A stretch of 64,000 nt of DNA, from contig VTFK01000557.1 in NCBI GenBank assembly GCA_009617715.1, positions 62,001-126,000 on the forward strand, given 5' to 3'. Every line of letters starts with the position of its first letter. Within the stretch, counting starts at the first letter, position 1. This stretch comes from Plectrocnemia conspersa (taxonomy: Eukaryota > Arthropoda > Insecta > Trichoptera > Polycentropodidae). The notes beneath the pieces were generated by a model. The model did no database searches. It was not told the origin of the DNA and was given only the letters and a program-made list of their open reading frames with translations. Shown here piece after piece: positions 1 through 11,884 of this stretch. The translations under genes and the position numbers were made by a program.

Positions 1-1310
1 AAAACTGGATAGTTGTAATAATTTTTAATTAATAAGGTTGTAAAATAATAATTTAATACATGTTGGGTAAGGTTAGAAAAAAATATATGCTCTATTGGTT
101 TTTATAAAATTGATTAGTTTAATATGTTCATAAAAATTATTTCTATATTTATTATTTTAATAATGATTTTTTGATAATTGCATTATTGTAATATTTTATG
201 TTATTATATTATATTACAAAATAATATCTTATTATTATTATTATTATATATTTAAAAATAGTTAGGTTAGTTTGAAAAAAAATATAAATTTATTTTATTT
301 TAATTTAAGGAACTCGTTCTTAAAAATAACTTTTTTTATTGTATGATTTTAATATTTTTTATTAAGTTGTAAGATAATAACTTGTATTATCATTATAGCT
401 ATTTTAATAGTGATTAGGTTTGGTTAGAAAAAAATACACGCTCTCTTAGTTTTTATGAAAGTAATTAGTTTTTAAGTATATAGAAAATAATTATAGCTTA
501 AAAAAATAACTTTAATATTTTATTATTTTACTTCTACTTTTAATTTAAACAAGATGAAAGTACTATTATTATATGATAATTTAATTCTAAAATAATAACT
601 TGTATTATTATATATTTTAAAAATATTTATGTTAGGTTAGGAAAAAATATGAGCTTTTTTGGTTTTAATGAAAGTAAGTCGTTTTTCATGTTCATAGAAA
701 ATAATACTAAAGTTTAAAAATAATATGAATATTAATGATAAGATGTATGAATATTTTATTTATTGGCTTATAAATTTTATTTATTTTTCATTGAAGGTTA
801 GGATATAAAATAATTATGCTACTCTAATTTTATTAAAAATTACTTTTTTTATGTCCATAGAAAAAAACTGTTTATTTAATAATAGTAAATTATAATTTCA
901 ATATTAATAATAATAGTAAGCGATTTAATTATTTTATTTTTAATTAATTGATTTTTGTTTAGATATATTTGATTATAAAATACAAGCTTGTATTATATAT
1001 TTTAATAAAAATTAGGTTAATCTAGTCTTAATGCCAGTAAATCGTTTACTGGGTGCAAAGCAAATAAGTATATATTATAAAAAATATAATTAATAATCAG
1101 TTTTAAAATAATTACTTTTTACGGTTTAATTTATTCAGTTTGGATCATAACAGTAGGACAACTACACTAGTTAACTTTTAATGTTATTAAAATACTTTGT
1201 CAAGTAGTTTTTCATACAATCTACTGTTTCTGTGCCAAGTGCTATTGATATGTTAAAATATCATGCATATGGTATCACGGTGGCGCATTTAAAAGTAGCC
1301 CAGAAGTACA
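1..1310. repeat. Degenerate AT-rich tandem array A
   Basis: Diverged units recur about every 150-220 bases. Each holds a stretch like AAGATAATAACTTGTATTAT (near 39, 213, 366, 589 and 977), followed some 45 bases later by GTTAGGTTAGGAAAAAATAT-like sequence (near 71, 261, 416, 631, 796, 1011). The array ends at a copy of the GCGCATTTAAAAGTAGCCC box at 1279-1303. The array is cut by the left edge of the window. No coding potential is seen. The units are too diverged to define exact ends by eye. Confidence 0.6.
1279..1303 (-). repeat. Box copy 1 (CTACTTTTAARTGCGCC family)
   Basis: Reads GGCGCATTTAAAAGTAGCCC on the + strand, the reverse complement of the box in the 50 kb array. It is one of the best-preserved copies and sits at the inner end of array A. 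Confidence 0.7.
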
Positions 1311-2159
1311 GTTTTGCGTCTTACTTACGAAAAAGTGTGAAATTTTCACCTTAAAATTTCACAATCTTCGACAATGTGACGATTTTTTATTAATTAAAAT
1401 TTACTATGAACATATTTTAAGATCATCAATTTTTTTTATAAACTAATTAATTGATACAAAAATATATATTTGATTCGATAATGATAATTATATAATATTT
1501 TTTTTTTATTAAAAACTTTGACAATCTCTGAGAGAAAGAAGAAAGGCCGTGTTAGAGGCGAGAGAGTATTAAATGTCGGCAAGTGGGTCACCGATCTACT
1601 TGCGACCGCAGTCATGCTTTGCCTTCAAAGTGCAAACACTATACATCACACACAATGTATTTATTTGCATACATATAAAATATATAAGTATACATAAAAC
1701 CCATGTGGTATTAAATATATATAAACCATTAAAATAATAGCGATTTTCTTCGGAACCGCTACGTTTTTCCGCAACGATATCAACGCTGGAGCGTATATCA
1801 AACCCGCATGCACTAAATAATGCAAAATGCATTGCTTGCACACATACGTTTTGTGCGTATGTAACGGTGTATTACATTATGCACAACGAGCATATTTCGT
1901 ACAAATACAGTTAACGTTTCGAACTGTGTTCGAAGTGGGCGACATTCTTAGCCCAAAAGGCAATTTTATTTAAAAGCCAGTCTTCCAATAATAAACATTT
2001 ATTTTAATGTGAATGTTTTTCGCAATGAGTTGGAAGGACAGTTATTTTTTATCTCAATATAAATATTGATTGTTCCCACGCACCATGTGCGCGCACTCTT
2101 ACCTCTTGTATCCTTGACCCATTTAAAGTGGAAAGGATCAATACGTAATTTGATATTTC
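1311..2159. other. Intergenic or intronic, no gene seen
   Basis: AT-rich DNA with a small GC-elevated patch at about 1525-1620. No convincing ORF, RNA gene or transposon end was recognised. Confidence 0.5.
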
Positions 2160-2215
2160 TTAACCCTTTGAGCTGCATCCTAAAAGCGGATGCGTTGTTA
2201 TCTTGTCGATTTTCA
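2160..2215 (+). mobile_element. piggyBac-like MITE end (single)
   Basis: TTAA at 2160-2163 is followed by CCCTTTGAGCTGCATCC and then by a short inverted repeat, GCATCC-(7)-GGATGC. TTAA plus CCCTTTG resembles piggyBac-type termini, and other elements in this window share it. No matching second end was found close by, so this may be a truncated copy. Confidence 0.4.
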
Positions 2216-5200
2216 TGAGACGCATACGCACAATAAAACTTTAAAAATTTACCACACTAAACCGGTTGTTGAGAATTTCTCCGAGACGAGCGCTTCTCAA
2301 ATGCATAGTACGATGATTCGGGTAGTAATTCACTATTATTTCACTTGTATAACACTGCATACTATGTTATCTTACATCTTGATTTATAACATTATTATCC
2401 ACGTGTGTGCGAGGATCGTTAGAGTTTTTAATAATAAAATGGTTTAAGTATAATTATATTTTATATATGTACATATAATTTATTAAAATGATTTTACGCT
2501 GCTATTTACGTTTTTGAAATCAGTTACAAACTGAAGTGATTAATCCACAACAAAACTATATGATTTGATTAAATTAATCAACGTATCTAGCTATTTTTTA
2601 TCTCATGTTTTTTCACAGTCAAAAATTAGATAGTGTTATTTTTAATTATATTGCAGTTTTGATTTTAGTTGCAACTGAGCTATATATTTTCATATTTTAA
2701 TGGCATAAATTTTATTTCTTGAACTTCTAGTGACAATAGCACTGTATGTTTTTTTTATAATTAATTTATATTTTTAAGATATTTTCATGGCATATGTATA
2801 AAAATATTGAAAGCAAAGCACCATTATTAAATAATTTTCATCCATAAGTGAAGATAATGATTTTAGACCATCGATATAATTATTTTATTTTAATAACTAT
2901 TAACATTAATATATCATTTTCATAATTATAAAATATATACTTGATAGCGATGCGAAATAAATATATTAAAATTTAATTTCTAGACGTGGCACAGTAGCCC
3001 TATTATTTTTTTTCATGCATAAATGGTACAACATAATTTTAAAATTAATACTAACTTATAGTTGTTTTAGCATTATTTATTAAAAATATATAATTAATTA
3101 TTATTTTGCCATTAATATTATAATTAAGTATTTAAAACACATTTTTTACTATATGAATAATTTAATTCGAACGATTAGGTTTCGTTGTTCACTGCGCGTT
3201 CAAGTCTTTTTAATCGTTAATAGAACGCGAGCTCAATTCATGTCATAATAAATTAAATGTTTTACTTTAATTATTTTAAAGCATATTTTTACTAATTTAA
3301 GATTAATTTAATCTATTACTATTAATAATAATACAATTAGTATCATTATTTAATATTATTAATATGTTTTTAATTTTTGATCTATTTTTATTTTATACAT
3401 AAAAAAATTTTTTTTTTTTATTAATATTGTATATTTAATCGTATTTGTACATGGATGAATTCTTGTCACGCTCGCGTTGTTCTCGAAATGTTGAGAAGGC
3501 CCGGCGGACACTGTGACCTAGCTAGGTAAACTTCTTTCACCCGGTTCTTTTTTTATGCTTTCTCGTTCGTTTTTTTATCGGTAGCAGTTCTGGCTCGACT
3601 CGGATCAATTACTTAAATTACCTGTCAGGTATCCCACGAGCAGGAAGCTCCACAAGAGACGAACAACACGCACGAATATACTTTTCTCTCGACTCGCGGG
3701 ATATTTTACACACAAAAAATAACCTAACCAGCCCGTGACCTATTTATCAGAGCAACCGGATCCTTGCGTACACGATGATGCATATAAAAACGAATTTCGT
3801 AGCATTGCGCAATTTTTCGATAACGGTATAACGTGTGTGGATCATCGTGCAAATATTTCAAAGGATCATTTCTAAGCGTTTCAGTTGTAAAATTATCAGG
3901 TTTCGAAACGCTGTGCGTTGAAATCTTTTTTATTTCAATACTGTTTTTTCGTATATGTGTGAATGAAATACAATAATAACGTGAAATAAAATGGTATCAA
4001 TGAAAAAGTGACGCCTATTTTTAAAAGTAAAAAATAATATTGATCAATGAAGCGTTACTTAACTTTTTTTTCGATTATTGCATTCATACTTTGAATCGTT
4101 GCATTATATTGAATTTATATAAAATTATTCAGTGATTCTCCATTATTTTATGAATATTTAAATATTTTATGTTTAACCTACTATTTTATTGATTATAAAG
4201 ATGATCCATTTATATAAACTCACGTTCGTTTAAGTATCAATTAAAAATATTGTATTTTATTATACATATACAATTTTATGTGTTTTAATGTTAAGGTGAC
4301 AAATTTTTTCTCTTCGATACAAGTTTAAGAGGCTTCATAAAATTTTACTGAAACATCAAAAATATGTTTACCACTCGAACGGTTACCTTGACTTGAGACA
4401 GATTCTTGAGTAACGTTGCAAAATATCGCAATGCTGTGACAAATTAATGAGACTCAAATCACGCTGGTTTTGTGATATTTGCCACTTTTTGCGACACCTG
4501 TCAAAATACTGTGTTGAGAAATACGCGAACATAATGCATCGTTTATCAACTTGACACGCGTTCTTTACTTAGATAAAATCTTATTTATCGCACTGAATTT
4601 TAATGTTAATTAAACATATCGTTTATCGCATTCGTCCATCGCTCCGTATCGCGTTTATTTAACGCAAAAAAAGTGTTAATGTCAACCGCAAGATGTACAG
4701 TTTCGTCCCAGATTTTAACGTCTGATTGAGTGTATTTGTTACAAAAATAAAACACTAACAGAAATAGAACGAATCCGAGTCATAGAATCACTTTCGATTT
4801 CGAGACTTTCGTTTGAAAAAATGTTCAAACACACGTATTTTTCCGTTCATGCATTATGTAAAGCGTTTTCAAAAATAAAATTAATTATTATGCACTACAA
4901 ATAGGAGATGATTTGCTTGTGTAGACGCGTAAATAGTATATTATAATAAATGTACAGCAATATTTCTCTTAGGTTTCTCCGTAAGTGTTTCACGAACACT
5001 TTTAGCACTCGTATGCGATTTCATCTTGATAAAGAGTCGAATCAGTGGTTTAGCGGAACAGAACGAATTAGAATATCAAATATAGGCTTAATTTAATGCG
5101 TGCGAGAACTCACGCAAAACGCAATTTTGACAAATAATAATAATAATATAATAACAAAGACACTGTTGGTAATGTAACGTTTGTCCTATAAATGCGTTCT

Positions 5201-6839
5201 GAACGTTGATTTTGCACGCGTTTTGCTATAAAAAAATGTGGCACAATTGTGTAAATAGCTTTACGTTGTTTGCAAAACTTGTAACAATAAATAATGCTAT
5301 ATTTTTTAATACCAAAACACTGCTTAATTTGTAGTAATTTTAATGATACTTTTTTTTAAATATTTAAAAGCATATTCTGATCCATTAATCTTATTTCCCG
5401 GTCCATCCTACGGCTTCCAGCACGTCCAGAAGTTCCGTAAAGCAGATTTATCGGCTCCAATCCGCGCTCCGTTAATTCGTCCCCGCTCTACTAATCGTCT
5501 CGATTTTAATCCGACGAATTTCTTGAACTGTTCGTGTAATACCGCTATTGTCGCTACACACAAAACAAAGCGACTCACAAACTTAATCGCCACGATGTGT
5601 CCGTTTGTGACGCCTTCGCCACGGTTTCTAAAATCGTCTGGAGACGCACGGTTGATTCCCTTAACATTTTAACTCTTTTCCTCATAGTGAACCTTAACCC
5701 ACATAGCAAATTGGACGATTTAGTCTTCTCAACGTTCCGTTACACTTTCGTTACTGAATAGACTACTGACTCACGCTCAATATACTCTTTTATGAGGCGA
5801 AATGACGCGCGACTATATCCATATTTGCGATTGTGACACTTCAGTGAAATATGGAAATTTAGATACGGCTGAGAATACAAGGAGATCAAGCACATTTTGT
5901 TAGCTACATAATAGTTACAGCAAAATACGCGCTGAAACACAAAAAATATTGAGAGTATGATCTAGACAAAACATTAAAAAAAATATGTAATATATAACTT
6001 AATTATATACTGTTTATAAATTGATGTATTTCCAATCAATTTTTTATTATTATATTCTACTCAATTTTGCATGATTATAACTTAAATTTTTAGCGTCGAA
6101 CAAGTTTAAGCTGTTAATCTAACTGTATTCGCACTCGAGAGTATAAAATAATCACGTATTATTTTTTGGAATGTTAAGATATCGTTTCAGTTCGTGAAAA
6201 CTGTAAATTCTCAGGATAGACAAGCAGACGCGTTGACGTTAGTAATTTTACCATATTATTTATTTATTCTAACCTAATAAAACAGAACCGAAACTTTTGA
6301 CCCCAGTCTTTTAAAGTTTGATTCCGGTAGATTCCGGTACCTAGCAACAATCTTCCGCAGTTTTATACATACGTTCTTTCCAGTATCGCAATATATGGGT
6401 CAGATGACAAAGGGCGATTTAACTTTTAAATTTTTAACCGACGTATTTTATCTTTAAAATAGAATTTATTTTTATGCTTTAATATGAATATTTTCACGTG
6501 ACGTAAGGCGTTACGTGTTACATATTTATGAGAATATCGACGCGAATGATCGGTCATTGGTTTTGTCGTTTGTATAAAAAATACAATTTGATTACATATT
6601 TTGCATGCATTAGAATTTCTCACGATAAAGTAACTTAATGCAGATCAATATTATTGTTGATATAAAAATATATCATATAATTTAAAAGTATCTCATTGTT
6701 ATAAAAAAATGTTATTTTGCTACTTTGATGCAATTAATTTCATAATGATATTGCTTGAAAAACAGTGCTATTGCTGTTTAGCATTAATAAATAATATAGT
6801 TACTTTTATATATATTTACAACATTTTTGTAGCTAAGAA
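2216..6839. other. Intergenic or intronic, GC-elevated patches
   Basis: Mostly AT-rich. Less AT-rich stretches lie at about 3450-3710 (containing CTAGCTAG/GTAAAC, a possible splice donor after an untranslated exon) and 4960-5700. In the second, a - strand reading from about 5670 opens with MLRESTVRLQ and closes after 29 codons. Neither was assigned to a gene. Confidence 0.4.
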
Positions 6840-6897
6840 ATATTGTATTTTATTTAAAAATTTGATTAAAAGATTAAATTAAAAAAAAATACTAGAT

Positions 6898-6919
6898 GGT
6901 GCATTTAAAAGTAGCCCAG
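6898..6919 (-). repeat. Box copy 2
   Basis: GGTGCATTTAAAAGTAGCCC followed by AGTGATTTA; near-consensus on the - strand. Confidence 0.7.
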
Positions 6920-7851
6920 TGATTTAATAAATTATTATGTTATATTACAATGATGTTAAGAATATTTTTTTCAGTTTACCAAAATTTTATTTTATCTAAA
7001 AATTTAACTAAAATATTAAATTCAAAAATAAATAATAAATAAAAATAGTTGTTAATACGACAATATATAAATTAGCATTAAAAAATAAGGGTTATTATTT
7101 TATAAAATATTTTATCACTAAAAAATGTTAAGTGTATTGCTTTGAAAACTGATTTAAAATGTTTCTGATCCATTATGTTTATTTCAGCTATATTGTTATT
7201 TTTTTTTAATAAAATATAATTATTTTATAAAAATGTTCAAAATTACTGGGTTATACAATCAATTTATATAGTATTAAATACTTTTAAGATCGATGGAAAT
7301 CTTTTTACTAAAAAAGTTAATATTATATTATAATATATAATTAAATTTAAAATGGGACTAAAAATGTTGTCTATATTTTATAAAATATTATATTATTTAA
7401 CCATTATTTAAAATAAATGATTTAAAAAAGTTGCTTTATTAAATCTATTATTTTTTGAAAGATGAAGATATTTACATTATTATCTAATTAATTTATGTAG
7501 TTTTAGGTAATTACATATTTTTATTAAGTGGATACATGTTTTGATTTAAAATAAAATCCAGAGAGTGATTTACATAATTAGTAGTTAATATTAAAATTAA
7601 TTTAATTAAAAAATTAATCAAAAGGTTAAGCAATTTTTTTTTCATATTTTATGGAATAATAGTTTTGCATTTTAAAATTGCTTTAGAAAGTTACTTATTT
7701 ACTATGTTTATCATATTAATATTTTTAGTTTATATATTAAAATGTACATTCATACTTATTATATTATACTTAACCTAATTTATTTCATCAGTTTTAAGAT
7801 CGATGTAAGTCTCTTAACTAAAACATATTTGATTCAAAATAAAATCTAGAC

Positions 7852-7872
7852 GGTGCATTTAAAAGTAGCTTA
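7852..7872 (-). repeat. Box copy 3
   Basis: GGTGCATTTAAAAGTAGCTT followed by AGTGATTTA. The flanking sequence matches copies 2 and 4. Confidence 0.65.
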
Positions 7873-8086
7873 GTGATTTATTTAATTATTATAATTGTTA
7901 TAAAAATAAATAAAAGTGCTTAATATTTTTTTCTCACTAAAAAAAATATTTTATCGCCAAAAATGTCTTACTTCAAAAAGTTTTATATTAAGGAGACTTT
8001 ATGTTTTGCATTATTAAACAGATTAAGAAATATTTTATTTTAACTAAAAATTTAAATAATAGATTAAATTAAAAATTAATACTAGG

Positions 8087-8109
8087 CGGTGCATTTAAAA
8101 GTAGACCAG
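8087..8109 (-). repeat. Box copy 4
   Basis: GCGGTGCATTTAAAAGTAGA followed by CCAGG; preceded by the same ATTAATACTAG context as copy 2. Confidence 0.65.
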
Positions 8110-8645
8110 GTATTTGATTAATTAGTATGCATGAATAATTTGAATATATAATAAAAGTAATTACAATATATAAAAATTGAACTAAATATTTTTTCAATTT
8201 TATATAAAAAATATATTCTTTAGAACAATATTTTTATTTAAAATAATATTTTAGAAAGCCATTTAGTCGCCTTGCTTATTTTATCTATATCCTATTATTT
8301 ATATTAAAATATCATTCATATATAAAAATGAGTATATCTTCATTTTTTATAGTAAATTTATATATAAAATAATATTAAATTTTTTGATCTCGGTGGTGTA
8401 ATTAATCAATGGTTATTATTTTAGCAGATAATTGAGCTTTAAATAAATATCAAAGAGCCCTAAATATATTTTTATAAAATAGTTCACAGCTTTAAAAAAA
8501 TATAATGCAGTCTATTTTAGAAAGTTACTGATTTGCTATGTTAACTATATTATTATTAGGTAGATTGTCGATTTATATATTATTAAGTACTTAAGCAAAT
8601 TTATCACCTTTATCTTAACGTATAAAAATTGGTGTATTGGAAAGT

Positions 8646-8670
8646 GGCTTATTTAAAAGTAGCTCATTAG
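8646..8670 (-). repeat. Box copy 5 (diverged)
   Basis: GGCTTATTTAAAAGTAGCTC. The GCGCC half is damaged and the TTAAAAGTAGC half is kept. It marks the right end of array B. Confidence 0.5.
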
Positions 8671-9114
8671 CTTAAGAATAAATTATATGTTTAATTTATT
8701 TAAAGATCATTCGATATATAATTTTAAATGCTGTTTACTTTTCGATACAATGTTATTTTGTCATTATTAAATTTTCTTCTCCACACTCTCCACAGGACAT
8801 ATGTAATAACTCCTCTCCATATGCATTTATGATAAAATATGTGACGTCCCCCTCGCGCATATACGAAACGAGTACTCGAAAAAAGATTATAGACCACCCA
8901 TTACATTTCCCAGTAATGATTGCTGGTACCGAAATATACTGTTGGTCCCTTGAATGAAAACATAGCGGTACACTCATGCTGAACAACCATCGTGTTGCTC
9001 GTTTTGATTAATATCCTTCCTAGCCGACCGGGCGTGTAAGAGCCGATGTAAGACATTGATTAGAGACTTCACACAAGCCTTTTTGTTTGTCTATATACAA
9101 TAGTTTAAATCGAA

Positions 9115-9228
9115 ATGGGAAATGCTCTTTTCAGAGGTCCCAGGAAAACAAGGTCACGTCGACATGACAGTCGCGTTGACAAAAATAATTACGGTAATGC
9201 AGGCGGGCCGAGTGCACATTTTGCGTAA
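9115..9228 (+). CDS. Candidate small ORF or first exon, MGN start
   Basis: A 37-codon ORF starting MGNALFRGPRKTRSRR and ending GGPSAHFA before TAA. It lies in a stretch that is clearly less AT-rich than its flanks. The MGN start followed by a basic cluster resembles an N-myristoylated, membrane-targeted N-terminus; that is a motif reading and not a family match. A GT at about 9194 (ACG/GTAATG) could be a splice donor, making this a first coding exon. No homologue is recognised. A chance ORF of this length is quite possible. Confidence 0.22.
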   Translation: MGNALFRGPRKTRSRRHDSRVDKNNYGNAGGPSAHFA

Positions 9229-9839
9229 ACCGTTAGTTACGCGTTTTTTCACTTAAAATCACGACGCTTTTTTATAATCCCGTTTTTTTGTTGTGATGAA
9301 TTAAGAATGGATGCTCTAAACAATTACGTATGCTTATACATATGCGATTTGAGAAATGTGTGAACGCGAAAGTTGCGAAGCGAAAAATCTTGTCTTACAT
9401 ATATTGATCTGAAATAATATTGGATAGGTCAGATTAGATAGCAAGAATAATGTGTTTAATGGCCTCATATTAAATTGCATATATCTTAATTATTCGACGA
9501 TATTATTAAAAGTCAAACAAGAAGCATTTACACCCCAAGAAATATATCTTGAGTACCTCTCTACATATACATTTGATTCAGTAGCATCTATAGCGATTTA
9601 CCACAGAACTTTTCACAAAGTCTTAACGATGAACTATGTAATTGTGTTTCTATTCCTTCAATTCATTCATACTCCAAAAATCAAAATATCGAACACAGCC
9701 TTTTAAACTCCTACATACATTGTATGTGAGTTATTCATATTTCCTATACATTTTCAGTTCGAAAGAGGTTATCGCCTCCAAAACAAAGGGTCCGCGCAAC
9801 TTTGAACACCGGCGCGTTAAAATAAACGGCGTGACGTTA

Positions 9840-10050
9840 AACCTGACCGGGTTAAATGTGGCATGACAGCTTCCCAACAACACACAGTCAGTCAGTGGGC
9901 GACATTCATACATATGCATGCGCATGCGCATATTTGCTTCCCGCTTCCACTCCCGCCTCCACTCCATCTCTTCTCTCGCGCTCAATGCCCCCTCTCTCCC
10001 CTTTTCACCATGCCCCGCCGCCTGCGGTTAACATGTGACTCAGTACCGTA
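9840..10050. promoter_or_regulatory. GC-elevated patch with alternating Pu/Py tract
   Basis: A strictly alternating pyrimidine-purine run covers 9907-9933 and includes the 14-bp palindrome ATGCGCATGCGCAT at 9918-9931. A pyrimidine-rich + strand tract follows, to about 10015. Such sequences can adopt Z-DNA or become nuclease-sensitive near promoters. A role as promoter is inference only. Confidence 0.25.
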
Positions 10051-10359
10051 CAATTACAATACATACTCATGCCGACATACGACTATATGCATAATCAGGT
10101 GTACCTGCGACTTGATTGTTGATGTTTTTTATATATATTTTCAGTGCACTAACGCATTTAAAAATAGATCTTTATTGCAATTGATTTATTTCGATTTGAT
10201 TAGCTAAAGTTGTACCTACATGTATGCCCTAATTAGAGTTATCACGTATAATGTTTCCGAATATGAGAAAAAGCTAACTATATCAGATATATATTATCAT
10301 GATTGAGTTAGACCGATAAATATATGTTTAATATATACTCTTACTTTAATTTATTTTTA

Positions 10360-10417
10360 AGTCGTAAAAGTATTTTTTTATTTATTTTGTAATAAATTAA
10401 AAAATACTTTTACGACT
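10360..10417. repeat. Foldback hairpin, 25-bp arms
   Basis: Left arm 10360-10384 begins AGTCGTAAAAGTATTTTTTT. Right arm 10393-10417 is its reverse complement with one mismatch, and the loop is 8 bases. It is probably a MITE or foldback relic; a small structured RNA is less likely because the stem is AT-rich. Confidence 0.6.
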
Positions 10418-10595
10418 AATATAAATAATTTCTTCATTATAGACGTTACTCTAAAATATTATATATATGATACGTTAAAAAATATTGTTGTATTTTATAC
10501 AACTTGCTTGTAAGATTAAAATGTATTTTATTTAATCAGCAAGTATGTGTATTTTTTACTAGTATAAATATAATATCACAAACTGTTTCGGTAAA

Positions 10596-10930
10596 ATCAT
10601 ATTCGTTTTGGTTGGGGTTTGGGTTTGAACAGCAAATGGATGCTTTTGCATCTGTTTTAGTGAAGTTATATTTTAAAGAGCAAGTACACCTTAACAAAAG
10701 ACGTGTCGCTCTATTCTATTTTTTTACTACAGGACTTAAAAAGTGTTAAAGATAATTCACATCTGTTTAATGAGAGTTTAGAGCAGCATATAATTTCACT
10801 ATTTTCACTAGTAGAAATATTATATATATCTACCGGTAGAAATGTATTTCGATTTGATTTCATTTAATTAAATCCAGTGAAAATATACTTTCACTGGTAA
10901 TACAAATTCACTGTAACATATGTACTGAAC
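10596..10930. repeat. Dispersed repeat R, copy 1
   Basis: Shares ordered blocks with 16890-17210: GGTTTGGGTTTGAACAGCAA-like sequence, then AGAGCAGCATAT, then ATTTTCACTAGTAGAAATAT followed by TCTACCGGTAGAAATGTAT, and a closing ATTCACTGTAACAT. The inner blocks contain short inverted motifs (CACTAGTAGAAAT, CTACCGGTAGAAAT). Probably a non-autonomous transposon of unassigned type. Confidence 0.55.
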
Positions 10931-11339
10931 TATCAATATAAAACTCATTTATTTTATTGTTCTTACATATTTTATTAATTTAAATCTAAAATATGTATTA
11001 TTTATTATATTATTAATAATACGATAAAAATCTTATCATAATTTTTCATGACTATTTTATAGTTATTATTTACATTTTTGAAAACATACTACTTTATCTA
11101 AATATGTTTTTACTCACTCTGACGCATTGTGTTAAAATTGTGGATTTTAAATAATATTTGTTTAATTGTTTTAATTGTTTAAAAATATAATATATATTTG
11201 ATTAAGGTAAAGCATTTTAAATTATTTTGTTACCTAAGCTTACTTCTTAATTTCTACGTATTTCATAATAAAAATATATATTTTCATAAAAATATTATTT
11301 TACGCTTAAGCAATTATTCTTTGACATGTATTATTCAAT

Positions 11340-11392
11340 GCTGATGTATCCGGAAATTTACGCTAAAATAATTTCGGCAACGAAAGGGTTAA
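11340..11392 (-). mobile_element. piggyBac-like MITE end (single)
   Basis: Ends CGGCAACGAAAGGG followed by TTAA at 11389-11392. On the - strand it starts TTAACCCTTTCGTTGCCG. It resembles the other TTAA/CCCTTT ends in this window. Its partner end was not found. Confidence 0.35.
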
Positions 11393-11884
11393 TAAATTAC
11401 CATACAGAAGAACATTTATGTGACTTTTATAGACTTTCGCTTCACAGTTTCATAGTATATTTCCACATTACTATACAATAAAGTATTGCATGTTATTAGT
11501 TAAATCATGCTTTAACTTTCCAGATGTTTTTAAAGCTTCGCTCTTTATACTGCGACATTAAATTGATCATGAAAAAAGCATTCATCTCTCAATTTCAATT
11601 AAATTATTTTACGAATCAAATCTGTTAATGTGAAAAAGAAAATCGATATCAATAACAAATGCATCCAATGCAGCACACTGGTTTTATTTATTAGGTATTT
11701 GAATGAAAATTTAAATTTTTTCGACAATTATGTTTGAAATTGATTAAAATATTAATGTTGCAACTGGTATATTTTAACGCATTTTAAGCACTTTTTAATT
11801 CATACATTTTGTTATTAAAAAAATAATGTTCTGTAAATATTTCATTTTATCAGAGTTTTTAAAAAGGGAAATGTGCACATTATG

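Larger units (their letters stand above)
6840..8680. repeat. Degenerate AT-rich tandem array B with boxes
   Basis: An AT-rich array in which the context ACTAGNNGGTGCATTTAAAA continues as GTAGCCCAGTGATTTA. It is seen at about 6891, 7846 and 8081, with a weaker copy near 8646. Between boxes are related stretches such as AAAATTTAACTAAAATATTAAATT. Spacing is irregular (about 950, 235 and 555 bases), which suggests decayed or deleted units. All boxes share one orientation, opposite to the array at 50 kb. Confidence 0.6.

Noticed and set aside
5343..5672. 109-codon + strand ORF
   Set aside because: No recognisable domain. The - strand is equally open over the same GC-raised stretch, so openness reflects composition.
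2160..11392. One 9-kb piggyBac transposon between the TTAA ends at 2.16 and 11.39 kb
   Set aside because: The terminal sequences differ after CCCTTT (GAGCTGC versus CGTTGCC) and no transposase is present between them.
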